Assembly (NCBI GenBank): GCA_035541255.1
Contig: DATKNR010000192.1
Location: 1 to 14,512, forward strand
Origin: JOPF136 sp035541255
GTDB taxonomy: Bacteria > Acidobacteriota > Terriglobia > Acidiferrales > UBA7541
Direction: 5' to 3'
DNA: 14,512 bases
Part shown: in pieces, positions 7,322 to 14,512 of the stretch
How positions within the stretch are numbered: position 1 is the stretch's first letter
How the letters are laid out: each line of letters starts with the position of its first letter
Translations under genes and position numbers: made by a program
Notes under the pieces: generated by a model
Told to the model about the DNA's origin: nothing
What the model saw: the letters and a program-made list of their open reading frames with translations, nothing else
Databases searched by the model: none

Positions 7322-8104
7322 CGTTCATCGTGGGAACGAGGGGGTGGCCAACCCTCTTCCGGAATTAGTCTTGCTTCAGCGCGACCGCAGGATTGAAGTG
7401 CACCGTAAGGGGAAGAACCTTCCGGCGCAAGGAAAGAAGACGACGATCCTCGGAGCCACTTTCAGGGTGAGACGGGTGCACGGACTGGACCGACCGTAGT
7501 GGCAGGCCAGGACGCGCGAACGAGCGAGGAAGAGGGCGGGGCCCAAGCTTACTGCCAGCTCCGCCAGTTTGGCTGCCTCGAGGAAGCACAGCGAGGGAAC
7601 GACTGGTCGCTTTACTTCGCTGGTAAGACGGAGGCAGAACTGGGGGATCCGCTCCGACAGGTGAAACGCCGAAGAGCGAGAGAGTCAGAAGCAGCGGGGA
7701 AAGCAAGGCTGCTGAGCCAGTCTCTTGAATGGAAGACGGGCGCTGGAACAAATGATTGAAAATAAGGGCGTTATGAGCAGCTAGCCGGAATCCGAGAGCG
7801 CGGGCAAGAACTGGAACGGGGGGTGGCTCACGCTTGAGACAGCAGCACTCAATTGCCGAGCCGACGTCGCAGACGCGAACCATGACCATCCACGTCCCCC
7901 AACTGCTTGATAGTAAGACGGCGGAAGTCCGCAAAAAGTTTGCAGAAAGTATTCGCCCCCCATGCCGAGGGGAACCAGGAGAAGCCTGCCGCGGGGCTAA
8001 CCCGACCTGCGAATGGGCTCTCAGGTTAACGCTTGCATAACAGCCCTCGGTCGGATTGCCGCAAAACCCGCGGAAGCATGCAATGGTGAATGGAGCTTTC
8101 CTCC
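7322..8104. other. 783-bp divergent intergenic region without a convincing gene
   Basis: This region lies between two divergently transcribed genes and must hold both their promoters, yet no clear -35/-10 pair was found. Short open frames exist on both strands, for example 7499-7759 (+) and 7834-8040 (+), but their products look like random translation with no recognisable motif. A minus-strand frame ending at 7365 finishes in VHFNPAVALKQD, which resembles the last residues of MacB/ADOP permeases; nothing upstream in that frame looks like a permease. Small inverted repeats occur at 7921-7943 (GCGG/CCGC, then GCAAA/TTTGC). The region may be decayed sequence. Confidence 0.5.
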
Positions 8105-8107
8105 ATG
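8091..8107 (+). promoter_or_regulatory. Ribosome-binding site inside a small hairpin at the start codon
   Basis: GGAG at 8092-8095 sits 9 nt before the ATG at 8105 and supports that start over the in-frame ATG at 8090, whose only purine-rich motif is 13 nt away. The same bases can pair: TGGAG (8091-8095) with CTCCA (8101-8105) around a five-base CTTTC loop. This would hide both the ribosome-binding site and the first base of the start codon. Confidence 0.45.
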
Positions 8108-10213
8108 AGCAATGGAAAAACTCTAGCAGTAATCGAAAGACAGCCCGGCCGATTGGGCGCGGCGAAAGCCGTGGTGGCCGCGCTGGCGCTCGCGTTCGCC
8201 GTACAGGGGAGCGAGGGCGGTAAAGGGCTGCAGGGAAGGCTGGGAGTCGTTTCCGACTGGAGACAGCACCACGTGCTGTATCCGACGGCGCGAAGCGCAT
8301 ACCTTCTGGCCCGGAACCAGCGTGACCCGGCCTGGCTTGGCCGCTGGCTGGTCCGGCATCCGGAGAATTGGTGGCCGAGATTTCGTCGGAGGCCGTTCCC
8401 GAGGCCGAGCGGCAGCACGCGAGATTGGAACGTGTCACTGGGAACGGCGACATTCGGACCGGTGTACGACTTCAGCTTCAACATCCCTCCGCAAACGGGA
8501 TACGGAAGCCTGAGCACGGCGGACCAGGGCGGAGGAGTGTTCCTGGCGACGGAAGGATCGGTGACAGTCACAGGCGGCGCTGACCAGGGCACGTATCCGC
8601 TGTTTCCCGGAGGCCCAGGCCAAACCACCAGCCCCGCGGGAGCATTCATTTACGACGACTTGATTTATCCGCAGACGAACCCGCCGTTCGACGAATACGC
8701 ACTGCTGCTCACCGCGGCGGGATTGGAAATCAACATCTGGGGAAACAGCCCGAACAATTATTCGTTCTACGACCACTCGGGGGGAGCGTACGGCACGCAG
8801 TTGACGACGAACGGAACGGTGACAGTGAACGCGGCTCCGAGCAGCGGACAAACGTATGCGGCGAAATACGTGTTCGACGTGACCGCGGCGCCAAACTGCA
8901 CGAACGACTACGTGGTGATGGGAATCGCGGCAAACGCGGCCGGCGGCGGCCAAGCGAACATCGTGGGACTGAACAATCTGTACAGCACGCAGGGAGCTTC
9001 CCTTCCGGCGCCACTGTGCGGGACGAGCGGACCGACGGTGATGTTCGCGTACGCATCGGGCACGGGAGGGGTGCCGAACGCGGTAACGATTTCGCTCGAC
9101 GGGAGCGAGATTGCCTATACCGAGAACCTGTCGAGCGGAAGCTCCTACTTCCACGTGTTGACGATCGGCACGACAGGGAGCAACGGAACGAGCGCCACGG
9201 CAGCGGCCGTGCCGGGCGTCGGGAACAACGCGGTGGACCACTCCGTGCTGCTGTCGCCGGACGGAGGCACAACGAACCAGAGCTCGACGAACGCGCCGTT
9301 TGTGGCTTATACGGCGGGCGATGCGAACGACGTGGCGTATGCGACGACCTACAGCACGGCCGGGAGCGGCTCGGGGTATCTCTACAAGATCGTGAACGTG
9401 TTCAACGGCGGAACGCCGAGCATCGAGTGGAGCGCGGCCATCAATGCGATTCCGTCCACGCCGGTGTTCGACCCGGTAACGAGCCAGATATTTTTCACCG
9501 ACAGCGCAGGCCGGATAGATTACGTGACGGACCACGGAGCCACACCGTCAGCGGTCGTGTACGGGCCGGTGGTGGCCAGCGGAACCACCTCCGAAAATCC
9601 CGTGATGCTGGACATGACGAATCAGATGGTCTATGCCGCATTCAACTCCGACGGAACAACCGCTGTGCTGGTGCAGGCCCCGGTGGACCTTTTGAGCAGC
9701 ATCTCCGCGGCGGTCGGAACAGCGAACACGCTGTATGGGGCACCGTATCTGCCGGCATTCAACAACGCGTGGTATGGGGGAGCGGGGACTCCGCTGATCT
9801 ACGTGGCGGGAACGGGAAGCGGAACCGTGCCGACACTGTATGCCGTGGGATTCACGGGCGGGCTGCTGAATCCCGCCGACGTGACCAGCACGGCGCTGGC
9901 GACAGGAATGGCGGACTCATCGCCGGTGACGGAGTTTTACAACGCGCTGCTGGGTAAAGATTACATTTTTGTGGGAGTGACGAATCATTGTGTGGCGACG
10001 ACGGGCGGAGGCACAGGCGGGTGCGTGATGAGCCTGGACGTGACGAGCGGATTTCCGACCGTGAATGCGGGCACAACGGCGCTGGCGGCCAGCGGAGGCG
10101 TGAGCGGGATCATCATAGACAACGACAGCAGCCAGACGCAGGCGTCGAGCATCTACTACTCGACCAAAACCGGCTCCACGCTGGTGAAGGCGACACAATC
10201 CGGCCTGAACTGA
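8105..10213 (+). CDS. Exported beta-propeller-like protein with an inserted PEP-CTERM-type beta-sandwich module
   Basis: With the start at 8105 (see the ribosome-binding site entry) the protein has 702 aa; an in-frame ATG at 8090 would add five residues. A short signal peptide is likely (AVVAALALAFAVQG, about 22-35). Then comes a segment I associate with a recurring acidobacterial exported family: SDWRQHHVLYP (about 50-60) and RDWNVSLG (106-113). Residues about 119-245 look like the beta-sandwich found in many PEP-CTERM exported proteins (AGAFIYDDLIYP, then GLEINIWGNSPNNYSFYDHS), but no PEP-CTERM tail exists. The family pattern resumes at AAKYVFDVTAAPNC (about 252-265) and continues with QANIVGLNNLY (about 283-293) and repeated strand-turn units such as AVTISLDGSEIAYTE and STPVFDPVTSQIFFTDSAG, which suggest a beta-propeller. 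Thr/Ser/Gly richness fits an extracellular or surface protein. Role unknown. It converges on the next gene with a 36-bp gap and no visible terminator. Confidence 0.85.
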   Translation: MSNGKTLAVIERQPGRLGAAKAVVAALALAFAVQGSEGGKGLQGRLGVVSDWRQHHVLYPTARSAYLLARNQRDPAWLGRWLVRHPENWWPRFRRRPFPRPSGSTRDWNVSLGTATFGPVYDFSFNIPPQTGYGSLSTADQGGGVFLATEGSVTVTGGADQGTYPLFPGGPGQTTSPAGAFIYDDLIYPQTNPPFDEYALLLTAAGLEINIWGNSPNNYSFYDHSGGAYGTQLTTNGTVTVNAAPSSGQTYAAKYVFDVTAAPNCTNDYVVMGIAANAAGGGQANIVGLNNLYSTQGASLPAPLCGTSGPTVMFAYASGTGGVPNAVTISLDGSEIAYTENLSSGSSYFHVLTIGTTGSNGTSATAAAVPGVGNNAVDHSVLLSPDGGTTNQSSTNAPFVAYTAGDANDVAYATTYSTAGSGSGYLYKIVNVFNGGTPSIEWSAAINAIPSTPVFDPVTSQIFFTDSAGRIDYVTDHGATPSAVVYGPVVASGTTSENPVMLDMTNQMVYAAFNSDGTTAVLVQAPVDLLSSISAAVGTANTLYGAPYLPAFNNAWYGGAGTPLIYVAGTGSGTVPTLYAVGFTGGLLNPADVTSTALATGMADSSPVTEFYNALLGKDYIFVGVTNHCVATTGGGTGGCVMSLDVTSGFPTVNAGTTALAASGGVSGIIIDNDSSQTQASSIYYSTKTGSTLVKATQSGLN

Positions 10214-10249
10214 ATCGCGGAGACGGCAGGCGGAATCAGCGGCAGCGAC

Positions 10250-12292
10250 CTACGGTCCGGGGCGGATGACGGCGTCGTTGCGTTCGTCGCTGGAAATGAC
10301 GCGATAGAGATTCCTCAGTTCGTTTACCTTCGAAAGAGGCACGAACAAATCCTTGATCTCGAACGTGCGGGTGTAGATCAGGGTGTTTCCCTTTGCCTCC
10401 GATTTACTGTGATAACTGGCGAAACCCAGGTCGATATCGACGGCGGGAGGAATATCGTCCACGACGTAACCGGGAGGAAGGGTGATTTCAAACGTGTCCA
10501 CGTCGCGCTCGGGCCCGTCGAAGACAACGGCCTGCCGGCGGGGATCGCGGGTTTCGAGGAGCCCGCTGGACTTGGTGCCCAGGACGCGGGGACGGACGAG
10601 CAGAAGGTTGCCGGCGCGCTTGGCATAGTCATCGGCGGTGAACGAGTAGTCGAACTGGACGGGAAAATTGATGGCGTCGAGATGGACGACGTCGGCGTTA
10701 TTAATGCGAAAGGTGGAAAAAGAATGGGAGAGAAGGCTTTCGATGGGCTTGATGCGGTCCGCTGCATGCTCCGTATTGCGGAAATAGCCGCGCTGGGAGG
10801 CGGCGAAGTCGCCCAGTCGCACGTCGCGGACCTGCCCGGAAAGCGTGCCCTGGGAATTGAGGGTGAGATGGGCCGAACGTTCGATCCCGCTTGAGCTGGG
10901 AGCTAGCTGAGGCGTCTCGATAAGCTGGCCGCCGCCGGGAGTGACCAGGAGAGCGTAGCTGGCCTGGAGCGCACCGCTGAGATGGCCGAACGGGGTGAGG
11001 TCGTCCGTGGGATCGAACAGGAGCAGGCGGCCGAGCTTGGGGTCGGTCCAAACGGCAGCCAGCGAAGAATCGTTGAGGCCATCGGGCAGGCGAATGGCGA
11101 CGATCGCGTGATCAAAGGCGCCCATGCGGCCGGGCATGGCAGGAGTGACGGATCCGCGCTCGGTATTGATCGCCACAAGATAGCTGGTGACGCCGATCTG
11201 ACCGAGCATGGAGCGCATGAGGTTGACCTTGTCTTTGCAATCGCCATAACGATTGGTAAAGACGTCCGCGGCGAGATGGGGCTGGAAACCGCCGATGCCC
11301 AGTTCAATGGCGACGTAGCGGATATTTCGCTGAACGAAGGCGGCGAGGGCGCGCATTTTGTCGAGCGGAGCCGATAGTGAAGCGGTGAGTTCCGCAACCT
11401 TCTGCTGGATGGCGGGAGATGGATCGGATCGGCCGCGGAGCAGGCCGTTGTACCAGTTGCCGATGGAATTCCAGTCGGAGAGTTTCGCGGCGCCATCGGT
11501 GCCCGGGGGCGCAATCACATTGACGATCATCTGGCCCAGGATGCCGCGCCAGGGAGGCATGGAATCCTCTGCGGGCAGGGCCTTGACGTCTTTTATGGTC
11601 CAGGACCACTGATTCCCCGGCTGGGAGACGGGCGCGATTTCGGGCGCGTTGAGCCAGGTGGCCTTGAATTCCCAGCCGGCGGGGAGCTGGAGCGAGTAGG
11701 TGGCCTCGCGAACGGGAATTTCCGATTGGAAATACCAAATATCCTGGAGGAAGTAGGGTCGGTCCTCCTGCTCGTACTCATAGCCGATGATGCTGCCGGG
11801 ATCAGCGGCAGGGATTAGCATGAATTTTTGGCGGACGTCGGAAATGAGATCGCTCCCGGTGATGGCGTAGAGGGCAACCTCCACGGCGTCCTTCTCTTTA
11901 ACTTCGTAATCCTTGCCCTGAGACGGAATGCACCAGCCGTGCAGATTGCTGATGTGGGTCTGCGTATCGAAGTCAACCCGCACGCTGGCATAACTGCGGC
12001 CGCCGGGACGGAGAATCTTGTACGCGCGGCGAACCACGGTCTTGATCTTGTCGGCGGAGCGGACGGTGACGTTCTCTTCGGAATAGAGGAGCACGGCGTC
12101 TGTTTTCTCGTCGTGAGCTGGGAGGGGCACATTGACAAGCGCGTGCATCCAGCCCGGGGCTTCGGCGGCGGAAGCCGGGCGGACGAGCAGCAGCGCGAAC
12201 ACGGCGCCGGCGGCAGCCCACAAGGCGCGCGCCGCGGCCGACACGGGCCTACCGGGACGGGGCAGGCGGAGAAACAATAATCTGCTGTTCAT
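10250..12292 (-). CDS. Exported DUF3857 / transglutaminase-like protein with intact catalytic triad
   Basis: This 680-aa protein has an N-terminal signal sequence (about 20-43, ending RPASA). A DUF3857 domain follows (about 60-235; DAVLLYSEENVTV onward, with GSIIGYEYEQEDRPYFLQDI). The transglutaminase-like core (about 290-435) carries the expected Cys in NRYGDCKDKVNLM (C352), His in GAFDHAIVAI (H395) and Asp in LLFDPTDD (D427). A C-terminal beta-rich region (about 465-675) includes FEITLPPGYVVDDIPP. The fold suggests a periplasmic thiol enzyme (peptidase or amide-transfer type) or a peptide-binding protein; the substrate is unknown. The start, ATG at 12290-12292, has GAGGT (complement of 12299-12303) 6 nt upstream and lies inside the 3' end of the preceding gene. 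The two frames overlap by 44 nt, which implies co-transcription and probably translational coupling. The C-terminus parallels that of the upstream protein, so the pair likely arose by duplication. Confidence 0.9.
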   Translation of the reverse strand: MNSRLLFLRLPRPGRPVSAAARALWAAAGAVFALLLVRPASAAEAPGWMHALVNVPLPAHDEKTDAVLLYSEENVTVRSADKIKTVVRRAYKILRPGGRSYASVRVDFDTQTHISNLHGWCIPSQGKDYEVKEKDAVEVALYAITGSDLISDVRQKFMLIPAADPGSIIGYEYEQEDRPYFLQDIWYFQSEIPVREATYSLQLPAGWEFKATWLNAPEIAPVSQPGNQWSWTIKDVKALPAEDSMPPWRGILGQMIVNVIAPPGTDGAAKLSDWNSIGNWYNGLLRGRSDPSPAIQQKVAELTASLSAPLDKMRALAAFVQRNIRYVAIELGIGGFQPHLAADVFTNRYGDCKDKVNLMRSMLGQIGVTSYLVAINTERGSVTPAMPGRMGAFDHAIVAIRLPDGLNDSSLAAVWTDPKLGRLLLFDPTDDLTPFGHLSGALQASYALLVTPGGGQLIETPQLAPSSSGIERSAHLTLNSQGTLSGQVRDVRLGDFAASQRGYFRNTEHAADRIKPIESLLSHSFSTFRINNADVVHLDAINFPVQFDYSFTADDYAKRAGNLLLVRPRVLGTKSSGLLETRDPRRQAVVFDGPERDVDTFEITLPPGYVVDDIPPAVDIDLGFASYHSKSEAKGNTLIYTRTFEIKDLFVPLSKVNELRNLYRVISSDERNDAVIRPGP

Positions 12293-14198
12293 CGCCGGAC
12301 CTCAAAGCCTGAAAGAAATTACGCAAGGAGGAATAGTAATCGGGAGGGAGATAAATTCCATTGAGCGCCAAGGTGCGAGAGAGGTGGATGGAGTTCCCCT
12401 TCTGTTCGGCGGAGGAATGAAAGCCGCAGAGCTGCCGATCGATGCCGGAGCCAGGAGGCAAAGAGCTGATCTGCCATCCAGGAGGAAGATCGATGGTGAC
12501 GTCGTCGACGGTCTGATACGGGAACGCGAAATAGACAGGATAGGTGCGGTCGGCGTGTTCGAACAAATGCTTTTCCGAGCCGCTGAAGACTCCTTGAGGC
12601 ATCAGAATTCTTCGGCCTGCGCGGGAGGCCCAGCCGGGAATCTTCAGGTTGAATTCGGCCACGAACTGGTCGGAGGAAGAGGTCCAATCGGGCTGATTGG
12701 AGAGTTCCACCTGGATGCCGGCAGGGACATATTCCTGGACAAGCCCTTCGATGTAGGTCTTGCGATCGGCGGCGTCAGCCTTGCGCTCGTCACGCCGGCA
12801 GCGGGCGGCCTCGAGGCCGGTAAAGGTGATGGAGAGATGGCCTTCGAGCGCCCCCTCGGGAGTGAGTTGCAGGCGGGCAACGCGAAGAATGCGCGAGAGA
12901 GCGCTGGAGGGCAAAGGAGTGGTGATCCAGTTGATTCCCTCCTTACCGGCACTCAGCCCTTTTACGTCAGTCTCTGACCAGGGAAGCATTCCAAAGGGAA
13001 TGAACGCGCTGCCCGGATCAAAGTAGAGATCCTTGCCGTTGAGACGAACAAGAACGATGTTCTGATTGAGCAAGCGTTCGTTCATGAGCCTGGGATCGAA
13101 AAAGTAGGTGTCGCGGGTGGAGACAAAGACGGGATAGGCCTCAAACCCAGCGTCGCGGACGAGGGCGAGATAGAGCCAGGTAAGATCGCCACCAGTGCCG
13201 GAACCGGCTTTGAGAATCTCCTCAGCGTTTGTAGCGTTCTTGACCTTTTCGCGTTTCTGCTCCTGTTCCGTCTTTTCCGGGTCGAGGTCGCGATTGTGGA
13301 CGGTGAGAACCTTGAGATAAAGCTTGCGGAGCTTGGCTTCGGGAGTATCGGAAGGAGAAATGGTTTCCGCAACGGCCTGCTCGATGCCCTTCCGCTTGTG
13401 GGTAAAATCGTCCGCACGCTTGCCCAGCGTTTTGCCGATATTCTTCCAGAATTTGTCGGAGTCCGTCTCCTCGCTCTCGGTGTACTGAAATTCGACGCGG
13501 GACTTGAATGCATCTTCCGGAGGCATGAACTCCTCGGACTTGAAGGCGGGGACGTTGGAAACCTGCAGTGCGACGACGTGACTGGAGGAAGCCTTGGGAA
13601 GCGTAACGCCCGGAGGAAGCCGCTGACCGATGCAGCGCGACGTGAAGTTGGTATTGAGCTTGACGGAAAATTTTCCCTGACGGGTGAAGAGGTCGCTATT
13701 CAGATCCCAGTGAGAGAAGTAGACGTAGTCGGGGTTCTCGTCCATGGTGTAACGGTATTCCACGATGGTGCCAACGCGCACGTCAGGAAGGGTGAAGGTC
13801 TTGGCGTTGTAGCGGAGGCCGCGGGCCTTGACGACTGTTTTGTCGTAAATTTTGCCGTCGAAATTGGCGATCGCGCCATCGGGCTGAATGGTTCTGGCTT
13901 TGATGCCGCCGATATTCCCCTGGTCAGGAAAGTAAAGAATCTCGATGTCGCCGTACTTGCGGCCTTCCTCGGTAAGAATCTTGATGCGAATGTAGTCCTT
14001 TTCCACGTTGGACTGGTCGTCGCGTTCCACCTGGCGGTAGAGATAAATAGCGGGAGCGCCGGGAGCGAGAGGATCCTGGGTCATTGTGAGATCCTCGGGG
14101 GAGACAGGGAGCCAGTCCTCGGCACGAGGAGAAGGAGCGCACAGGCACACCAGAACGCAAATAACCACAACCACGCGAACGGCACGGCGCACGGACAT
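12249..14198 (-). CDS. Exported DUF3857 protein with a degenerate transglutaminase-like domain
   Basis: This 649-aa protein is the first gene of a two-gene operon. It has a signal peptide (1-26, VVVVICVLVCLCAPSPRA; the LVCLC stretch is not a good lipobox). A DUF3857 domain follows (about 50-215; DYIRIKILTEEGRKYGDIEI, then VGTIVEYRYTMDENPDYVYF), then a highly charged segment (about 285-330). A transglutaminase-like core spans about 330-405, and a beta-rich C-terminus contains VTIDLPPGWQISSLPPGSGI. In the core, aligned by eye to the downstream paralogue, the Cys position is Gly336 (GSGTGGDLTWLYLAL) and the His position is Gln379 (LNQNIVLVRL); only the Asp is kept (LYFDPG, D394). It is therefore probably not an active cysteine enzyme and may be a binding or regulatory partner. 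The start is ATG at 14196-14198 with GAGGT (complement of 14204-14208) 6 nt upstream, about 120 nt downstream of a strong promoter. Confidence 0.9.
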   Translation of the reverse strand: MSVRRAVRVVVVICVLVCLCAPSPRAEDWLPVSPEDLTMTQDPLAPGAPAIYLYRQVERDDQSNVEKDYIRIKILTEEGRKYGDIEILYFPDQGNIGGIKARTIQPDGAIANFDGKIYDKTVVKARGLRYNAKTFTLPDVRVGTIVEYRYTMDENPDYVYFSHWDLNSDLFTRQGKFSVKLNTNFTSRCIGQRLPPGVTLPKASSSHVVALQVSNVPAFKSEEFMPPEDAFKSRVEFQYTESEETDSDKFWKNIGKTLGKRADDFTHKRKGIEQAVAETISPSDTPEAKLRKLYLKVLTVHNRDLDPEKTEQEQKREKVKNATNAEEILKAGSGTGGDLTWLYLALVRDAGFEAYPVFVSTRDTYFFDPRLMNERLLNQNIVLVRLNGKDLYFDPGSAFIPFGMLPWSETDVKGLSAGKEGINWITTPLPSSALSRILRVARLQLTPEGALEGHLSITFTGLEAARCRRDERKADAADRKTYIEGLVQEYVPAGIQVELSNQPDWTSSSDQFVAEFNLKIPGWASRAGRRILMPQGVFSGSEKHLFEHADRTYPVYFAFPYQTVDDVTIDLPPGWQISSLPPGSGIDRQLCGFHSSAEQKGNSIHLSRTLALNGIYLPPDYYSSLRNFFQALRSGDEQQIIVSPPAPSR

Positions 14199-14248
14199 GG
14201 CCCACCTCGGGAAACACCCACGGCGCGACTTGCGGAAGGTGCCATCCG

Positions 14249-14275
14249 CGCCCCAAGCATGCCGCGCGCGGGGCG
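14249..14275 (-). other. GC-rich stem-loop in the leader of the DUF3857 operon
   Basis: CGCCCC (14249-14254) and GGGGCG (14270-14275) form a 6-bp GC-only stem with a 15-nt loop. It lies between the predicted transcription start (near 14318) and the ATG at 14198, and does not overlap the ribosome-binding site. It could affect mRNA stability or be chance in GC-rich DNA. Confidence 0.3.
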
Positions 14276-14324
14276 AACAGCGGAAAATTGCAAACCACGC
14301 CGCCGACCGGTGTTAGAAGTCGGG

Positions 14325-14353
14325 AAATTACTCTGTGGGATAGCAGGTGTCAA
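14325..14353 (-). promoter_or_regulatory. Near-consensus sigma-70 promoter of the DUF3857 operon
   Basis: On the minus strand a perfect -35 TTGACA (complement of 14348-14353) is followed by a 17-bp spacer and TAATTT (complement of 14325-14330) as the -10 box. Transcription should begin near 14318, giving a leader of about 120 nt before the ATG at 14198. This is the best promoter match in the window and suggests constitutive housekeeping expression of the two DUF3857 genes. Confidence 0.75.
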
Positions 14354-14512
14354 CCGAAAAAGAACGTCCTTAACAGAATATTACAGCCGATTGTGGCTGG
14401 AACCGGAGGGGAGATCCGGCATATCCAGGCGGCATGTCCCGCTGTGGCGAGCGAGCGTAGACGAGGCTACCGATCGCGCTTATCGGCGGCCTCCCATCGA
14501 AGGATTGGTGAG
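14354..14512. other. Window-edge sequence upstream of the DUF3857 promoter, no gene seen
   Basis: No open frame with recognisable content is present on either strand. Two small inverted repeats can be seen: CAGCC/GGCTG (14384-14388 with 14395-14399) and CCGAT/ATCGG (14470-14474 with 14482-14486). The first lies about 30 bp upstream of the -35 box and could be an operator, but nothing else supports that. Confidence 0.4.

Noticed and set aside
5729..7396. 555-aa plus-strand open frame opposite the TMTC-like gene
   Set aside because: The product is a charged Glu/Arg/Gly-rich string with no motif, whereas the minus frame has clear TMTC and TPR signatures. It is a GC-driven antisense shadow.
7499..7759. 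86-aa plus-strand open frame in the divergent region
   Set aside because: No ribosome-binding site of note, no recognisable motif, and a composition typical of unselected GC-rich sequence.
7365..8453. 362-aa minus-strand open frame crossing the divergent region
   Set aside because: It overlaps the start of the 702-aa gene, has Pro/Arg/Ser-rich composition without domains, and only its last dozen residues recall a known family. It is not called as a gene.
8435..9535. 366-aa minus-strand open frame inside the 702-aa gene
   Set aside because: Arg/Val/His-rich random-looking translation; the plus frame has a signal peptide and family motifs.

Overview
The window is GC-rich and looks like chromosomal DNA from an Acidobacteriota (Acidobacteria) bacterium. 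The main reason is the first gene, an ADOP-type orphan ABC permease with two MacB/FtsX halves ending in VALRYE, a family greatly expanded in that phylum. The other genes also match types I associate with acidobacterial genomes: a carboxypeptidase-regulatory-like exported protein, tandem DUF3857 proteins, an exported beta-propeller-like protein beginning with a DW..HH motif, and a TMTC-like membrane protein with TPRs. These assignments rest on recognising motifs by eye; no database search was run.

Layout: seven genes. (1) The 3' part of an ADOP permease (+, 1-1860; its 5' end lies outside the window) converges on (2) a 388-aa exported protein with a carboxypeptidase-regulatory-like domain (-, 1888-3054). 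(3) An OmpA-like protein (-, 3266-4891) has an N-terminal beta-barrel, two Ig/PKD-like repeats and a C-terminal peptidoglycan-binding domain. It ends in a strong intrinsic terminator (about 3193-3238), which separates it from gene 2. (4) A 693-aa polytopic TMTC-like GT-C protein with C-terminal TPRs (-, 5240-7321) ends at a short terminator-like hairpin. (5) After a 783-bp divergent region with no convincing gene comes a 702-aa exported beta-propeller-like protein (+, 8105-10213) carrying what looks like an inserted PEP-CTERM-type beta-sandwich module. (6, 7) Converging on it is a two-gene operon of DUF3857/transglutaminase-like exported proteins (-, 14198 down to 10250). The two reading frames overlap by 44 nt, and a near-consensus sigma-70 promoter lies at 14325-14353.

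Common theme: almost every product is predicted to act in or beyond the cytoplasmic membrane (permease, OmpA anchor, glycosyltransferase-like membrane protein, exported periplasmic or surface proteins). The window therefore reads as ordinary cell-envelope housekeeping or accessory territory. I see no mobile element, CRISPR array, phage gene, rRNA or tRNA. The points most worth a second look are the operon that pairs a transglutaminase-like protein lacking its Cys and His with an intact C/H/D paralogue, and the domain insertion in the 702-aa exported protein.
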